Shown here: positions 51,334 through 60,557 of the stretch, piece after piece
How positions within the stretch are numbered: the stretch's first letter is position 1
How the letters are laid out: the number at the start of each line of letters is the position of its first letter
NCBI RefSeq assembly: GCF_000765215.1
Contig: NZ_JPJE01000010.1
Coordinates: 1-64,000, forward strand
Direction: 5' to 3'
From: Eubacterium sp. ER2
Lineage (GTDB): Bacteria; Bacillota; Clostridia; Lachnospirales; Lachnospiraceae
Length of the DNA stretch: 64,000 nt
Notes under the pieces: model-generated
Told to the model about the DNA's origin: nothing
Seen by the model: only the letters and a program-made list of their open reading frames with translations
The model's database searches: none
Translations under genes and position numbers: made by a program

Positions 51334-53913
51334 CTATCCGGTGGTTTCGCCGCCACCTCCGCCTCCGGTGCCCGGATCAGGATTGGTGGTTTCGCCGCCA
51401 CCTCCGCCTCCGGTGCCCGGATCAGGATTGGTGGTTTCGCCGCCACCTCCGCCGCCTCCGGCGCCCGGATCGGGAGTGGGGGTAGTATCTCCGCCGCTGC
51501 CCGGTGTGGTCGTGGTGGTGCTGCCTCCGCTAGTGTCGGAAGTGCTGCCATCAGTGGTGGTGTCAGTTCCTGTGTCGTCGGTGGATCCCGTAGAACCGTG
51601 TCCCGGACAGGTCTCTGTAGGTGAATTGTCTGACGCAAAGAACTCTGTCCTTGAGGGGCATCCAGGCCTCGCGAGCTGCCCGGTCACTGTGCAGATGGTC
51701 TTCTGCTCCACCGATGTGGGCATCTCAAACTGCTTTGTCTCCAGACCCGCGTGGATGCGGCTCATAATGGACTTCCAGATCCGGAAACGGAAGGTAGTGT
51801 CAATGTTGGTCATGGATTTCGGGTCATCGTAGCCGCCCCACACCGCACAGGTGTAATAGGGGGTGAAGCCGCAGAACCAGATATCCTTGTCACTGTCCGC
51901 TGTTCCCGTCTTGCCGGCTACCGGCATGTTGTCCAGGGCAGCGGCTGATCCGCTTCCCTCCTCCACAACGCTCTGCATGGCGCTTGTGAGGAGAGCGGCT
52001 GTGCTGTCCTTGACGGACTGATGAGACTCCGTGGGGTTCTCGATCAGCACATTGCCGTCGTGATCCAGGATCTTTGAGTATAGGGTTGGCGTGTTGTATA
52101 CGCCGCCGTTGGCGATGGACGCAAAGGCCGCGCACAGCTCATAGTTGTATACACCATTTGTCAGACCTCCCAGAGCGATGGGCTCGTACATATCACTCTC
52201 CACAAGTGAGCTCATGGAAAAGTTGTTCTTTGCGTACTCATATCCCAGCTGGGGACCGATCTGCTGTATGGTCTGCACGGCCACAGAGTTCATGGACTGG
52301 GCGATGGCCTCCCGGACGGTGACGTTGCCGTAGTACTTGTTGCCCACGTTCTTGAATTCCGTGCCGTTTGAGTAATGCCAGGGCTGGTCGTCAAAGACGC
52401 TGGCCAGCGTGATCTGGTTCGTGTCCAGGGCGGGGGCGTAGGTGGCCAGGATCTTGAAGCAGGAACCCGGCTGCCTTGTGGAGCCTCTGTAGGCCCTGTT
52501 CAGACTCTGGCTTGTCTCCTTGGCGCCCCTTCCGCCTACCATGGCCTTGATCTGGCCGGTGGCCTGGTCGATGATGGTGACAGAAGCCTGGGGCTGAGGC
52601 GTGATGGTGATGCGCTCGTCATAGGTGTCGCCCTCCTGGGCAATCGTGGCCTTCCACTCCTCCACCATAGCTCTGGCAGCGTCCTCGGAGGAAAAGATGA
52701 GGGCGTTTTCAATGCCATAGGTGTTTTCCCTGTACGCCTCCACGCTCTCAGAGCCGTAGTTCTCTATGGTGCCGTCCGCCCGGGTGACGGTCAGCGCGTA
52801 GGAGAGACCGTACTCCTTCAGCCATGGGAAGTTGGCGTCATTGTTCATCTCCTCATCGCAGATCTGCTGCATGGCAGTGTTCTGTGTGGAGATGATAGTC
52901 AGGCCGCCGCTGTAGAGGGCGTTGTATGCCTGGCTTTCCGTGTACCCGAGGCGGGACATGAGATCGTCGATGACCTGCTCGGAGAGGGCGTCTATAAAAT
53001 AGGAATAAGGTGAATCCTCTCCGATGGCCGCGTTGACAGCCTGAATTCTGGCGTACACGTCGTCGGCTGCCGCCTCATCGTAGGCCGCCTGGTCGATATA
53101 TCCCTGATCCAGCATCTTGTTCAGAACCTCGGTGCGCCGTTTCGCGTTGGCGTCTGGGTTGGTGATGGGATTGTAGAGGGACGGGTTCTGGGTGATGCTG
53201 GCGAGAACCGCGCACTCGGACAGCGTCAGCTCGGATACATCCTTGTTGAAATAGCGCTTGGAGGCGGACTGCACGCCCAGGGTGTTCTGCCCCAGGTTGA
53301 TGGTGTTCAGATATGCCTCCATGATTTCGTCCTTTGACATCTGTTTTTCGATGTCCAGAGCCAGGAACTGCTCCTGGATCTTTCTCTCCAGACGGTCGTA
53401 AAAGGTTTCCTCATTTACAAAGTCGGGAAAGACGTTGTTCTTTATGAGCTGCTGGGTCAGCGTGCTGGCTCCCTGTGAGAAGTCGCCGCCTGAAGTAATT
53501 CCCGTGACAGCGGCTCGCAGGATACCCTGCGGGTCAATACCGTTGTGCTCATAGAAGCGCTCGTCCTCAATGGCGACGAAAGCGTGCTGCAGATCCACGG
53601 GGATCTGGTCGATGGATTTGTATTCGCGGTTGGAGCCGGCCTCCACGAACCGCTCCAGCTCAGTGGCCCCGTCGTCAGCGTAGACGATGGTCGTGTACCC
53701 TTTCGGACGCACATCGTCAGGTGTGACCTCCGGTGAATTGTCAAGGATCCTCTTCACAAAAATCAGACCGCCGATCATCCCGATGATACATATAGCAAGA
53801 ACACACAGGATAAAAGCCTTCAACAGCCGGACAGTGACCCGCTTACCCTGCATGGTTGATTTCGACGTTATCTGCTTTTGTTTTTTAGAAGCCTTTTTCT
53901 TTCCATAATTCAT
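51334..53913 (-). CDS. Class A penicillin-binding protein (PBP1A type)
   Basis: The protein has 859 residues. A basic cytoplasmic tail (KKKASKKQKQ) precedes a membrane helix near 27-50. The GT51 glycosyltransferase shows EDERFYEHNGIDP, GASTLTQQLIKNN and EAYLNTINLGQN. The transpeptidase shows the SxxK nucleophile in QPGSCFKI, SMNSVAV (SxN) and GKTGTAD (KTG). It polymerises and cross-links peptidoglycan. The C-terminal 80 residues are low-complexity Thr/Ser/Gly, ending in tandem 15-residue units (GGGGGGETTNPDPGT). ATG 53913 with AAGGAGG eight bases ahead is chosen over 53931. The minus-strand -10 is an extended TGCTATAAT at 53949-53941. Confidence 0.95.
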   Translation of the reverse strand: MNYGKKKASKKQKQITSKSTMQGKRVTVRLLKAFILCVLAICIIGMIGGLIFVKRILDNSPEVTPDDVRPKGYTTIVYADDGATELERFVEAGSNREYKSIDQIPVDLQHAFVAIEDERFYEHNGIDPQGILRAAVTGITSGGDFSQGASTLTQQLIKNNVFPDFVNEETFYDRLERKIQEQFLALDIEKQMSKDEIMEAYLNTINLGQNTLGVQSASKRYFNKDVSELTLSECAVLASITQNPSLYNPITNPDANAKRRTEVLNKMLDQGYIDQAAYDEAAADDVYARIQAVNAAIGEDSPYSYFIDALSEQVIDDLMSRLGYTESQAYNALYSGGLTIISTQNTAMQQICDEEMNNDANFPWLKEYGLSYALTVTRADGTIENYGSESVEAYRENTYGIENALIFSSEDAARAMVEEWKATIAQEGDTYDERITITPQPQASVTIIDQATGQIKAMVGGRGAKETSQSLNRAYRGSTRQPGSCFKILATYAPALDTNQITLASVFDDQPWHYSNGTEFKNVGNKYYGNVTVREAIAQSMNSVAVQTIQQIGPQLGYEYAKNNFSMSSLVESDMYEPIALGGLTNGVYNYELCAAFASIANGGVYNTPTLYSKILDHDGNVLIENPTESHQSVKDSTAALLTSAMQSVVEEGSGSAAALDNMPVAGKTGTADSDKDIWFCGFTPYYTCAVWGGYDDPKSMTNIDTTFRFRIWKSIMSRIHAGLETKQFEMPTSVEQKTICTVTGQLARPGCPSRTEFFASDNSPTETCPGHGSTGSTDDTGTDTTTDGSTSDTSGGSTTTTTPGSGGDTTPTPDPGAGGGGGGGETTNPDPGTGGGGGGETTNPDPGTGGGGGGETTG
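51340..51477. repeat. 45-bp tandem repeats encoding the PBP tail
   Basis: Two identical 45-base units (51340-51384, 51385-51429) are followed by a diverged 48-base unit (51430-51477) with one extra glycine codon. They encode GGGGGGETTNPDPGT. Identity of two copies indicates recent duplication or slippage. Confidence 0.9.
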
Positions 53914-54063
53914 GTATTCAGCCTCCTTCATACTTTAGACATTATAGCAAATATACATATTGAAATAAAGAAAAAAATGAAAACTTCATATTTAGGTAGG
54001 AAAAACTTAAGAAATCCGTTATAGTAGTAGATGACAGCGCAAAGAACAGAGGAGGAACGCAAA

Positions 54064-54711
54064 GTGGATCACAGAATGGTATTCCGGGGCGGAGAAGGGG
54101 AGATCACGGAGAAAAGGTCCAGATTTATCGCCACAGTCCGCCCGGTAAAGAGCGAGGAGGAGGCCGCGGAGTTTATCGAAACGGTCAGGAAGAAGTACTG
54201 GGACGCCAGGCACAACTGCTACGCCTACGTCATCGGGGATCACCAGGACATACAGCGGTACAGCGATGACGGGGAGCCGGGCGGCACGGCGGGCAGGCCC
54301 ATGCTGGATGTGCTCCTGGGGGAGAACATCCATGACACGGCGGTGGTGGTAACCCGGTATTTCGGCGGTATCCTCCTGGGCACAGGGGGACTTGTGAGAG
54401 CCTACCAGGGTGCGGCGAAGGAAGGACTGGCCTCCTCTTTGATTATAACCAGGATACAGGGAGTTAAACTGAAGATCACCACAGATTACACCGGCCTGGG
54501 AAAGATACAGTACATTCTGGGAGAGAGGGGCATACCGGTGCTGGACAGCTCCTACACAGAGAAGGTGGAGCTGACCGCCCTGGTGCCGGAGGCGCTTTGG
54601 CCTGCCCTGGAGGAGGAGCTGACAGACGGGACAAACGGGAAAGCGGTGCTGGAGGAGGCGGGAAAGTGCTTCTACGGCGACATAGACGGAAAAATACAGG
54701 TCCTGGAATGA
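54064..54711 (+). CDS. yigZ: YigZ/IMPACT-family protein
   Basis: The protein has 215 residues. The UPF0029 N-terminal domain carries SRFIATVRPVKSEEEA, the family signature GDHQDIQRYSDDGEPGGTAG and VTRYFGGILLGTGGLVRAY; a ferredoxin-like C-terminal domain follows from about residue 135. The molecular role is not settled; eukaryotic IMPACT controls Gcn2. An ATG at 54031 is in frame, but GTG 54064 has GGAGG at ideal spacing (54051-54055) and gives the usual N-terminus, so it is chosen. The last codons form half of a terminator stem. Confidence 0.9.
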   Translation: MDHRMVFRGGEGEITEKRSRFIATVRPVKSEEEAAEFIETVRKKYWDARHNCYAYVIGDHQDIQRYSDDGEPGGTAGRPMLDVLLGENIHDTAVVVTRYFGGILLGTGGLVRAYQGAAKEGLASSLIITRIQGVKLKITTDYTGLGKIQYILGERGIPVLDSSYTEKVELTALVPEALWPALEEELTDGTNGKAVLEEAGKCFYGDIDGKIQVLE

Positions 54712-54734
54712 TTTCATTCCAGGACCTGTATTTT
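54691..54734. terminator. Bidirectional terminator overlapping the end of yigZ
   Basis: AAAATACAGG...GGAATGA (54691-54711) pairs perfectly over 21 bp with TCATTCC...CCTGTATTTT (54714-54734), with a two-base loop. The left arm is the last seven codons of yigZ including its stop. It separates yigZ from the convergent hpf gene. Confidence 0.88.
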
Positions 54735-54748
54735 GGAAGACTGTATTT

Positions 54749-55285
54749 TTACTGGAATTCCGGCTCGATCAGGCCGAAGGTTCCGTTCTTTCTCTTATAT
54801 ACGACATTCACCTCATCGGTCTCCGCGTTGCAGAATACGAAGAAATCGTGCCCCAGAAGCTCCATCTGGATGCAGGCATCCTCCGGATACATAGGCTTGA
54901 TGCCGAAGCGCTTTGTGCGGACGATCTTAATTTCCTCGTCGCTCTCGGGAGCGTCCTCCTCGTCGAAGAATTCCTGCTTGAAATTGCTGCCGTCCTGATG
55001 TCTCGCGATGAGCTTTGTTTTATATTTGCGAAGCTGTCTCTCAATGACTTCCTCCACAAGATCAATGGATACATACATGTCGCTGCTGACCTGTTCGGAG
55101 CGGATAATATTTCCCTTTACAGGAATGGTCACCTCAATCTTCTGGCGTTCCTTTTCCACGCTCAGTGTGACGATGATCTCGGTGTCAGGGGTGAAGTACC
55201 TCTCCAGTTTACCGAGCTTGCGTGTAATGGTGTCTTTTAAGCCGGGCGTGATCTCGATGTTCTTTCCACTAATGATAAATTTCAT
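54749..55285 (-). CDS. hpf: Ribosome hibernation promoting factor, long form
   Basis: The protein has 178 residues. The N-terminal HPF/RaiA domain (about 1-100) starts MKFIISGKNIEITPGLKDTITRKLGKLERY, and the C-terminal dimerisation domain (about 120-178) has VRTKRFGIKPMYPEDACIQMELLGHDFFVFCN. Long HPF pairs 70S ribosomes into inactive 100S dimers in slow growth. The start at 55285 with AAGGAG nine bases ahead is chosen over TTG 55294. It is typical of Firmicutes, which lack short HPF plus RMF. Confidence 0.95.
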   Translation of the reverse strand: MKFIISGKNIEITPGLKDTITRKLGKLERYFTPDTEIIVTLSVEKERQKIEVTIPVKGNIIRSEQVSSDMYVSIDLVEEVIERQLRKYKTKLIARHQDGSNFKQEFFDEEDAPESDEEIKIVRTKRFGIKPMYPEDACIQMELLGHDFFVFCNAETDEVNVVYKRKNGTFGLIEPEFQ

Positions 55286-55389
55286 GCTGTCCAACTCCTT
55301 TACGATATGATTTCAGGAGAAATAATGTCTGACAAAAATGTAGGACAATTCATTTCTATCTGATATAAGGAGTATAACATGTTTTTCTG

Positions 55390-56004
55390 TCAATGTATAG
55401 CATGTATTACTTCAATTCTTGAAATTTTTCCGTCACGCATTTTGGCCACCCGCAGGCCGGTATCTTCAAAATAGACGCAGGCCCCCTCTCTGGGTTCAAT
55501 ATCCTCTGCCCTGCATTTTGCCCGCAGGACAGCCTCCAGTGTCTCGGCGTCCGTCTCGTGGGGGATCTGACACCCCATGATCTTATTGACTACCCGCACC
55601 CGGGACGAGCCCCGGAACATATTTTTCTCTGCCAGGTCAAAGCCGAAGAAGAGATATTTCCTCGTGGCGAACAGGACAGCGATGGCGCACACGCCGATCA
55701 GGCTGGAAAAAGCGGAAGAGTGGTCGATGATGATCTGCCTGGCAATGGCAAAGAGGAGCACCTCGAACACGGTGTCCGGCGTGTGGTAGTACATCATCCG
55801 TATCAGCTCCACGCCGATGATGAGCTCAAAGCAGGCCTCAAGGAGATCTTCGTAGTTCGGGTACCTGTCCAGGTCCGGTATGTAGATCAGGGAGCTGGCA
55901 AGCCGTAAGCACAGAAGAATGATGCCGACGGCCAGCATGATGGAGATAAAAAATTCCATGAACATGGCCAGACGGGAGAGAAAAGCGGCGAAATACTTTT
56001 TCAT
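55390..56004 (-). CDS. PsiE-like membrane protein with C-terminal soluble domain
   Basis: The protein has 204 residues. Four membrane helices occupy residues 8-125; the segment ELIIGVELIRMMYYHTPD followed by EVLLFAIARQIII matches the phosphate-starvation-inducible PsiE family. The last 65 residues form a small soluble domain (ETDAETLEAVLRAKCRAEDI...) that resembles a transporter-associated or ligand-binding module. Function is unknown. AAAGGAGG precedes the ATG. It is last of typA, PAP2 phosphatase and this gene on the minus strand. Confidence 0.78.
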   Translation of the reverse strand: MKKYFAAFLSRLAMFMEFFISIMLAVGIILLCLRLASSLIYIPDLDRYPNYEDLLEACFELIIGVELIRMMYYHTPDTVFEVLLFAIARQIIIDHSSAFSSLIGVCAIAVLFATRKYLFFGFDLAEKNMFRGSSRVRVVNKIMGCQIPHETDAETLEAVLRAKCRAEDIEPREGACVYFEDTGLRVAKMRDGKISRIEVIHAIH

Positions 56005-56022
56005 AAAATCCTCCTTTGGGTA

Positions 56023-56922
56023 TTAGTTTTTCGGACAGGGCGGCACTACCCGGCTGAAGAGGGCGGGATAGATTACCATGATCCATAATACCAGTATAAA
56101 GTATTTTATGATTTTTGCAATCACACATTCGCCCGTGATGAGGGGAATGGTGCTGTTCAGGACAAAAATCCCGAAAATACCGGCCGCGAATTTGACAGCC
56201 TGCATCCAGAGACAGGGAGCGGCGGTCTGAAACCGGAGCCTGGTGGTCTCCAGATACCATCCCACGGCAAAGCCCAGTCCGGCGCCCACAGCCTTGAAGC
56301 AGTCCACGGCGTACACCTGGGGCAGGAGGCCGTATTGGCGAAGGAGGAGGGCTAAGACCGTGATCCCCAGACAGACCAGAAGGAGCAGCGCGAAGAAGAC
56401 ACGCATGGACACCGGGTCAGCTGTCAGCCGGGGCAGGAACCGCCGGGTCAGCCATATAAAAAGGGCGGATACGGCCAGGGAGCCCAGCACGTCCCAGGGC
56501 GTGTGGCATCCCAGGTACATGCGGGAGAAGCCCACCAGCAGGACGACGGCAAAGCAGAGCCATCGCGGCCCCTTTCTGGAGGTCTGGAGGCCCAGGGATC
56601 CGTACAGGCAGGCAGCGCTCTGGGTGTGGCCGCTTGGAAAGGAGTAGCCTGTGGCCGCAGGCACTGCGCTCTCCACAGGGGAGAAGGCAGGATCCAGCAC
56701 CCAGGGGCGGGGCACCCGGAAAGTGATCTTCAGAGTCTGCACGGCAAGCCCTGCCAGAAAGTAGGAAAAGCCGATCTGGAGGGCCAGCCCTTTGCTGACG
56801 CACCAGTAGAGGAGACAGAGCACCAGTATGACCGCTGTCTCCTCCCCAAGCTGTGTGATAAACTGCATGATCCGGTCTGCGGCTGGGGTGCGCAGCGACT
56901 CCAGAAACCATAAAAAAACCAT
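56023..56922 (-). CDS. PAP2-family membrane phosphatase
   Basis: The protein has 299 residues and about eight membrane helices. The three phosphatase motifs are KITFRVPRP, SFPSGHTQS and SRMYLGCHTPWDVLG, giving the catalytic histidines. PAP2 enzymes remove phosphate from lipid phosphates such as undecaprenyl pyrophosphate or phosphatidic acid, with the active site at the outer face. AAGGAG is just upstream. It begins 24 bases after typA and is followed 18 bases later by the PsiE-like gene, so the three form a unit. A role in recycling the cell-wall lipid carrier is plausible but not shown. Confidence 0.9.
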   Translation of the reverse strand: MVFLWFLESLRTPAADRIMQFITQLGEETAVILVLCLLYWCVSKGLALQIGFSYFLAGLAVQTLKITFRVPRPWVLDPAFSPVESAVPAATGYSFPSGHTQSAACLYGSLGLQTSRKGPRWLCFAVVLLVGFSRMYLGCHTPWDVLGSLAVSALFIWLTRRFLPRLTADPVSMRVFFALLLLVCLGITVLALLLRQYGLLPQVYAVDCFKAVGAGLGFAVGWYLETTRLRFQTAAPCLWMQAVKFAAGIFGIFVLNSTIPLITGECVIAKIIKYFILVLWIMVIYPALFSRVVPPCPKN

Positions 56923-56946
56923 AAATGCTCCTTGTGATCAGAAAGA

Positions 56947-58773
56947 TTATTTATTATTGCTCCTCTTGCGGAGCTTGGGATCCAGGATCTTCTTGCGGAT
57001 GCGCAGCGACTCGGGAGTTACCTCCAGAAGCTCGTCCGTGTCGATGAAGTCCAGGGCCTGCTCCAGGCTGAGGATCCGCGGCGGCGTCAGGCGGAGCGCC
57101 TCGTCCGCGCTGGAGGAGCGGGTGTTGGTGAGGTGCTTAGTCTTGCAGACATTGACCTCGATGTCATCCGTCTTGCCGTTTTCGCCGATGACCATTCCGG
57201 CGTACACCTTCTCGCCGGGCCCGATAAAGAGGGTACCCCTCTCCTGGGCGCTGTAGAGGCCGTAGGTGACGGACTCTCCGGTCTCGTAGGCGATGAGGGA
57301 GCCCTGCTTCCGGTACTGGATGTCTCCCTTGTAGGGGGCGTATCCGTCAAAGGCGGTGTTCATGATGCCGTTTCCCTTTGTGTCCGTCAGGAAGTCTCCT
57401 CTGTAGCCGATAAGTCCGCGGGAGGGGATGGAGAACTCCATCCGGGTGTAGTTGCCGCCGATGGGACCCATGCTGCGCAGCTCCCCTTTTCTCTGGCCCA
57501 GTTTTTCGATGACCACGCCCGTAAATTCATCCGGCACGTCGATGTAGGCCATCTCCATGGGCTCCAGGAGTTTTCCGTTCTCATCCTTCTTGTAGAGAAC
57601 CTCCGCCTTGCTGACAGCGAACTCGTAGCCCTCCCGGCGCATGTTCTCAATGAGGACGGACAGATGGAGCTCACCCCGGCCGGACACCTTAAAGGTATCC
57701 ATGTCCTCGGTCTCCTCCACCCGGAGGCTGACATCTGTGTTCAGCTCCCGGAAGAGGCGGTCGCGGAGGTGCCGGGATGTCACGTATTTGCCCTCCCTGC
57801 CGGCAAAGGGGCTGTCGTTGACCTTGAACTGCATGGCAATGGTGGGCTCGGAGATCTTCTGGAAGGGGATGGCCTGGGGGTTCTCGGGCGAGCAGATGGT
57901 GTCCCCGATGGACAGGTCCGCGATGCCGGAGATGGCCACGATGGAACCGATGGTGGCCTCTTTGACCTCCACCCGGTTCAGTCCGTCAAACTCATAGAGC
58001 CTGCTGATGCGCACCTTCTCCTGGCGCTCCGGGTCGTGGTGGTTGACCACGACCACATCCTGGTTGGTGCGGATGGTACCGTTGTCCACCTTGCCGATGC
58101 CGATCCGGCCCACATACTCGTTGTAGTCGATGGTGCTGATGAGCACCTGGGTGTGAGCGTCCGGGTCTCCCTCCGGGGCGGGAATATAGTCCAGGATAGT
58201 CTCGAAAAGCGGGATCATGTTTTCCGGCTTGTCGTCCATGTCCAGCATGGCGTATCCGTCCTTGGCTGAGGCGTAGATGAAGGGACAGTCCAGCTGCTCC
58301 TCGGAGGCATCCAGGTCGATGAAGAGCTCCAGTACTTCATCGATTACCTCCGCCGGCCGGGCCTCCGGCCGATCGATTTTGTTGATGCAGACGATGACAG
58401 GCAGATCCAGCTCCAGGGCCTTGCGCAGGACGAACTTTGTCTGGGGCATGGCTCCCTCAAAGGCGTCCACAACAAGGATGACCCCGTTTACCATCTTCAG
58501 CACGCGCTCCACCTCGCCGCCGAAGTCGGCGTGTCCCGGCGTGTCTACGATATTGATCTTTGTCCCCTTATAGAAGACGGCTGTATTTTTGGAGAGAATG
58601 GTAATTCCACGTTCCCGCTCGATATCGTTGGAGTCCATGACCCTCTCGGCCACCTCCTGATTCTCGCGGAACACGCCGCTCTGCTTTAAAAGTTCATCCA
58701 CAAGTGTTGTCTTGCCATGGTCAACATGGGCGATGATCGCAATATTACGCACATCTTCGCGTTTTGTCTTCAT
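56947..58773 (-). CDS. typA: Ribosome-associated GTPase TypA/BipA
   Basis: The protein has 608 residues. GTPase motifs are AHVDHGKTTLVDELL, DTPGHADFGGEV and NKIDRPEARP, followed by EF-G-like domains and the BipA C-terminal domain (SRGLIGYRGDFLTDTKG, then TPPRILSLEQALDFIDTDELLEVTP). It acts in ribosome assembly and stress adaptation. AAGGAAG is placed before the ATG. It leads a minus-strand unit with the PAP2 and PsiE-like genes and is divergent from the SSB-like gene. Confidence 0.96.
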   Translation of the reverse strand: MKTKREDVRNIAIIAHVDHGKTTLVDELLKQSGVFRENQEVAERVMDSNDIERERGITILSKNTAVFYKGTKINIVDTPGHADFGGEVERVLKMVNGVILVVDAFEGAMPQTKFVLRKALELDLPVIVCINKIDRPEARPAEVIDEVLELFIDLDASEEQLDCPFIYASAKDGYAMLDMDDKPENMIPLFETILDYIPAPEGDPDAHTQVLISTIDYNEYVGRIGIGKVDNGTIRTNQDVVVVNHHDPERQEKVRISRLYEFDGLNRVEVKEATIGSIVAISGIADLSIGDTICSPENPQAIPFQKISEPTIAMQFKVNDSPFAGREGKYVTSRHLRDRLFRELNTDVSLRVEETEDMDTFKVSGRGELHLSVLIENMRREGYEFAVSKAEVLYKKDENGKLLEPMEMAYIDVPDEFTGVVIEKLGQRKGELRSMGPIGGNYTRMEFSIPSRGLIGYRGDFLTDTKGNGIMNTAFDGYAPYKGDIQYRKQGSLIAYETGESVTYGLYSAQERGTLFIGPGEKVYAGMVIGENGKTDDIEVNVCKTKHLTNTRSSSADEALRLTPPRILSLEQALDFIDTDELLEVTPESLRIRKKILDPKLRKRSNNK

Positions 58774-58949
58774 ATGAAATCTTCCTTTTCTCTTCTTATT
58801 TTAAACTTTTTTTCTGTAACTTTAATAGTGTATCATATTTCGGAAAAAAAACAAGGAATATAGTTCTAATATATGCAATTCCCGCATAGATTAGGTATTG
58901 ACTCTAAAAGCATCAAAATACGATCAAGAGGAAGGGAGATATTAAGACC

Positions 58950-59579
58950 ATGTCAGATAAGATCATTGAAAACAACCAGGTAACTATTATGGGACAGATC
59001 GCGTCCGGCTTCACCTTCAGCCACACGGTGTTCGGGGAAGGCTTTTATATGGTGGATGTGCTGGTGAGGCGCCTTAGCAGCTCCAAGGACAGGATCCCGC
59101 TCATGATCTCGGAGCGCCTCCTGGACGTGACCCAGGACTACACAGGGGAGTTTATCATGGCCAGCGGACAGTTCCGGTCCTACAATCGGCACGAGGAGCA
59201 GAAGAACCGGCTGATCCTCTCTGTCTTTGTGCGGGAGATATCCTTCATCGACGAGGAGCCGGACGGGGCAAAGACGAACACCATCCTGCTGGACGGCTAC
59301 ATCTGCAAGCTGCCTGTCTACCGGAAGACGCCCCTGGGCAGAGAGATCGCGGATCTTCTGCTGGCCGTAAACAGGCCCTACGGGAAGTCTGACTACATTC
59401 CCTGCATCTGCTGGGGAAGGAACGCCAGGTTTGCCGCCTCCTTTGAGGTGGGCGAGCACGTGCAGGTGCTGGGGAGGATCCAGAGCAGGGAGTATGTGAA
59501 GCGGCTGTCAGAGACCGAGTCGGAGAAGCGCACGGCCTACGAGGTGTCTGTGAGCAAGCTGGAGTGCATGGACGACTGA
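58950..59579 (+). CDS. Single-stranded DNA-binding-like protein with two OB folds
   Basis: The protein has 209 residues. Two OB-type segments can be read: residues 5-100 (NNQVTIMGQIASGFTFSHT, then FYMVDVLVRRLSSSKDRIPLMIS) and 105-207 (NTILLDGYICKLPVYRKTPLGREIADLLLAVNR, then YIPCICWGRNARFAASFEVGEHVQVLGRIQSREY). The second half is the classical SSB core. It lacks the acidic C-terminal tail of housekeeping SSB, so it is probably an accessory protein. GGAAGGGAG lies before the ATG. Likely role: DNA binding in repair or recombination, inferred from fold. Confidence 0.8.
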   Translation: MSDKIIENNQVTIMGQIASGFTFSHTVFGEGFYMVDVLVRRLSSSKDRIPLMISERLLDVTQDYTGEFIMASGQFRSYNRHEEQKNRLILSVFVREISFIDEEPDGAKTNTILLDGYICKLPVYRKTPLGREIADLLLAVNRPYGKSDYIPCICWGRNARFAASFEVGEHVQVLGRIQSREYVKRLSETESEKRTAYEVSVSKLECMDD

Positions 59580-59587
59580 GGGTTCCA

Positions 59588-59616
59588 TTGACATTGGAAA
59601 TGAATAATGATACACT
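59588..59616 (+). promoter_or_regulatory. Promoter of dapA
   Basis: TTGACA (59588-59593), a 17-base spacer and TACACT (59611-59616), 38 bases before the dapA ATG at 59654. Confidence 0.65.
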
Positions 59617-59653
59617 TTTTAAAGATAAATTTTTTAAGGGCAGGAGGAAAACT

Positions 59654-60544
59654 ATGGCTATTTTTACAGGCGCAGGAGTAGCGCTGGTTACTCCGTTTCA
59701 TGAAGACGGAAGCGTGAATTTTGATAAACTGGATGAGCTGATCGACTATCATTGCGAGAACGGGACGGACAGTCTGATCATCTGCGGGACTACGGGAGAG
59801 TCATCCACTTTATCAGAAGAGGAACATATGGAGTGTATCAAATTCGCGGTGGAGCGGACGAAGCACCGCCTTCCCGTGATCGCGGGCACAGGCTCCAATG
59901 CTACATATACGACTATCGATATGTCAAAGGAGGCCGTGGAGGACGGCGTGGATGGACTGCTCATCGTGACCCCCTACTACAACAAGGCTACTCAGAACGG
60001 ACTGATCGCCCACTACAAGGCCGTGGCCGCCGAGGCCAAGGCACCCATCATCATGTACAGTGTGGCCAGCCGGACAGGGCTGAACATCGCCCCGGAGACA
60101 GTGGCTACCCTGGTGAAGGAGGTTCCCAACATTGTGGGCGTGAAGGAGGCCTCCGGCAATATCAGCCAGGTGGCGAAGATCATGAGCCTGACAGACGGCA
60201 ATCTCGATCTCTACTCAGGAAATGACGACCAGATCGTGCCTCTCCTCTCCCTGGGCGGAAAGGGTGTGATCTCGGTTCTGTCAAACGTGGCTCCGAGGGA
60301 GACCCACGACATCTGCGCGAAGTTTTTTGCGGGCGATGTGAAGGGGGCCTGCGAGCTGCAGGTGAAGGCCATCCCCCTCATTGAGCAGCTGTTCTGCGAG
60401 GTGAACCCCATCCCGGTGAAGAAGGCTGTGAACCTGATGGGAATGGAGTGCGGCGGACTGCGCATGCCTCTGACAGAGCTGACGCCGGAGCACGAGAAGA
60501 GCCTGGCTCAGGCCATGAGAGATTTTGGTATCAAACTTGCATAA
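59654..60544 (+). CDS. dapA: 4-hydroxy-tetrahydrodipicolinate synthase
   Basis: The protein has 296 residues, a TIM-barrel class I aldolase. Landmarks: GTTGESSTLS (45-54), catalytic Y135 and R140 in MYSVASRTGLN, and Schiff-base K164 in GVKEASGN. The usual YNVPSRT is YSVASRT here, but the key Tyr and Arg are kept. It condenses pyruvate with aspartate semialdehyde, the first step to diaminopimelate and lysine. The frame is open earlier, but ATG 59654 with AGGAGG is the start. dapB follows after a hairpin. Confidence 0.95.
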   Translation: MAIFTGAGVALVTPFHEDGSVNFDKLDELIDYHCENGTDSLIICGTTGESSTLSEEEHMECIKFAVERTKHRLPVIAGTGSNATYTTIDMSKEAVEDGVDGLLIVTPYYNKATQNGLIAHYKAVAAEAKAPIIMYSVASRTGLNIAPETVATLVKEVPNIVGVKEASGNISQVAKIMSLTDGNLDLYSGNDDQIVPLLSLGGKGVISVLSNVAPRETHDICAKFFAGDVKGACELQVKAIPLIEQLFCEVNPIPVKKAVNLMGMECGGLRMPLTELTPEHEKSLAQAMRDFGIKLA

Positions 60545-60557
60545 AAAGGCGGACAGA

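Noticed and set aside
54031-54063. Upstream ATG of yigZ as a leaderless start like holA
   Set aside because: A TATAGT lies close by, but GTG 54064 has GGAGG at ideal spacing and matches the family N-terminus, so the gene has a normal leader.
59580-59653. Lysine riboswitch before dapA
   Set aside because: A promoter lies within this gap and leaves a leader of only about 30 bases, far too short for the lysine riboswitch.
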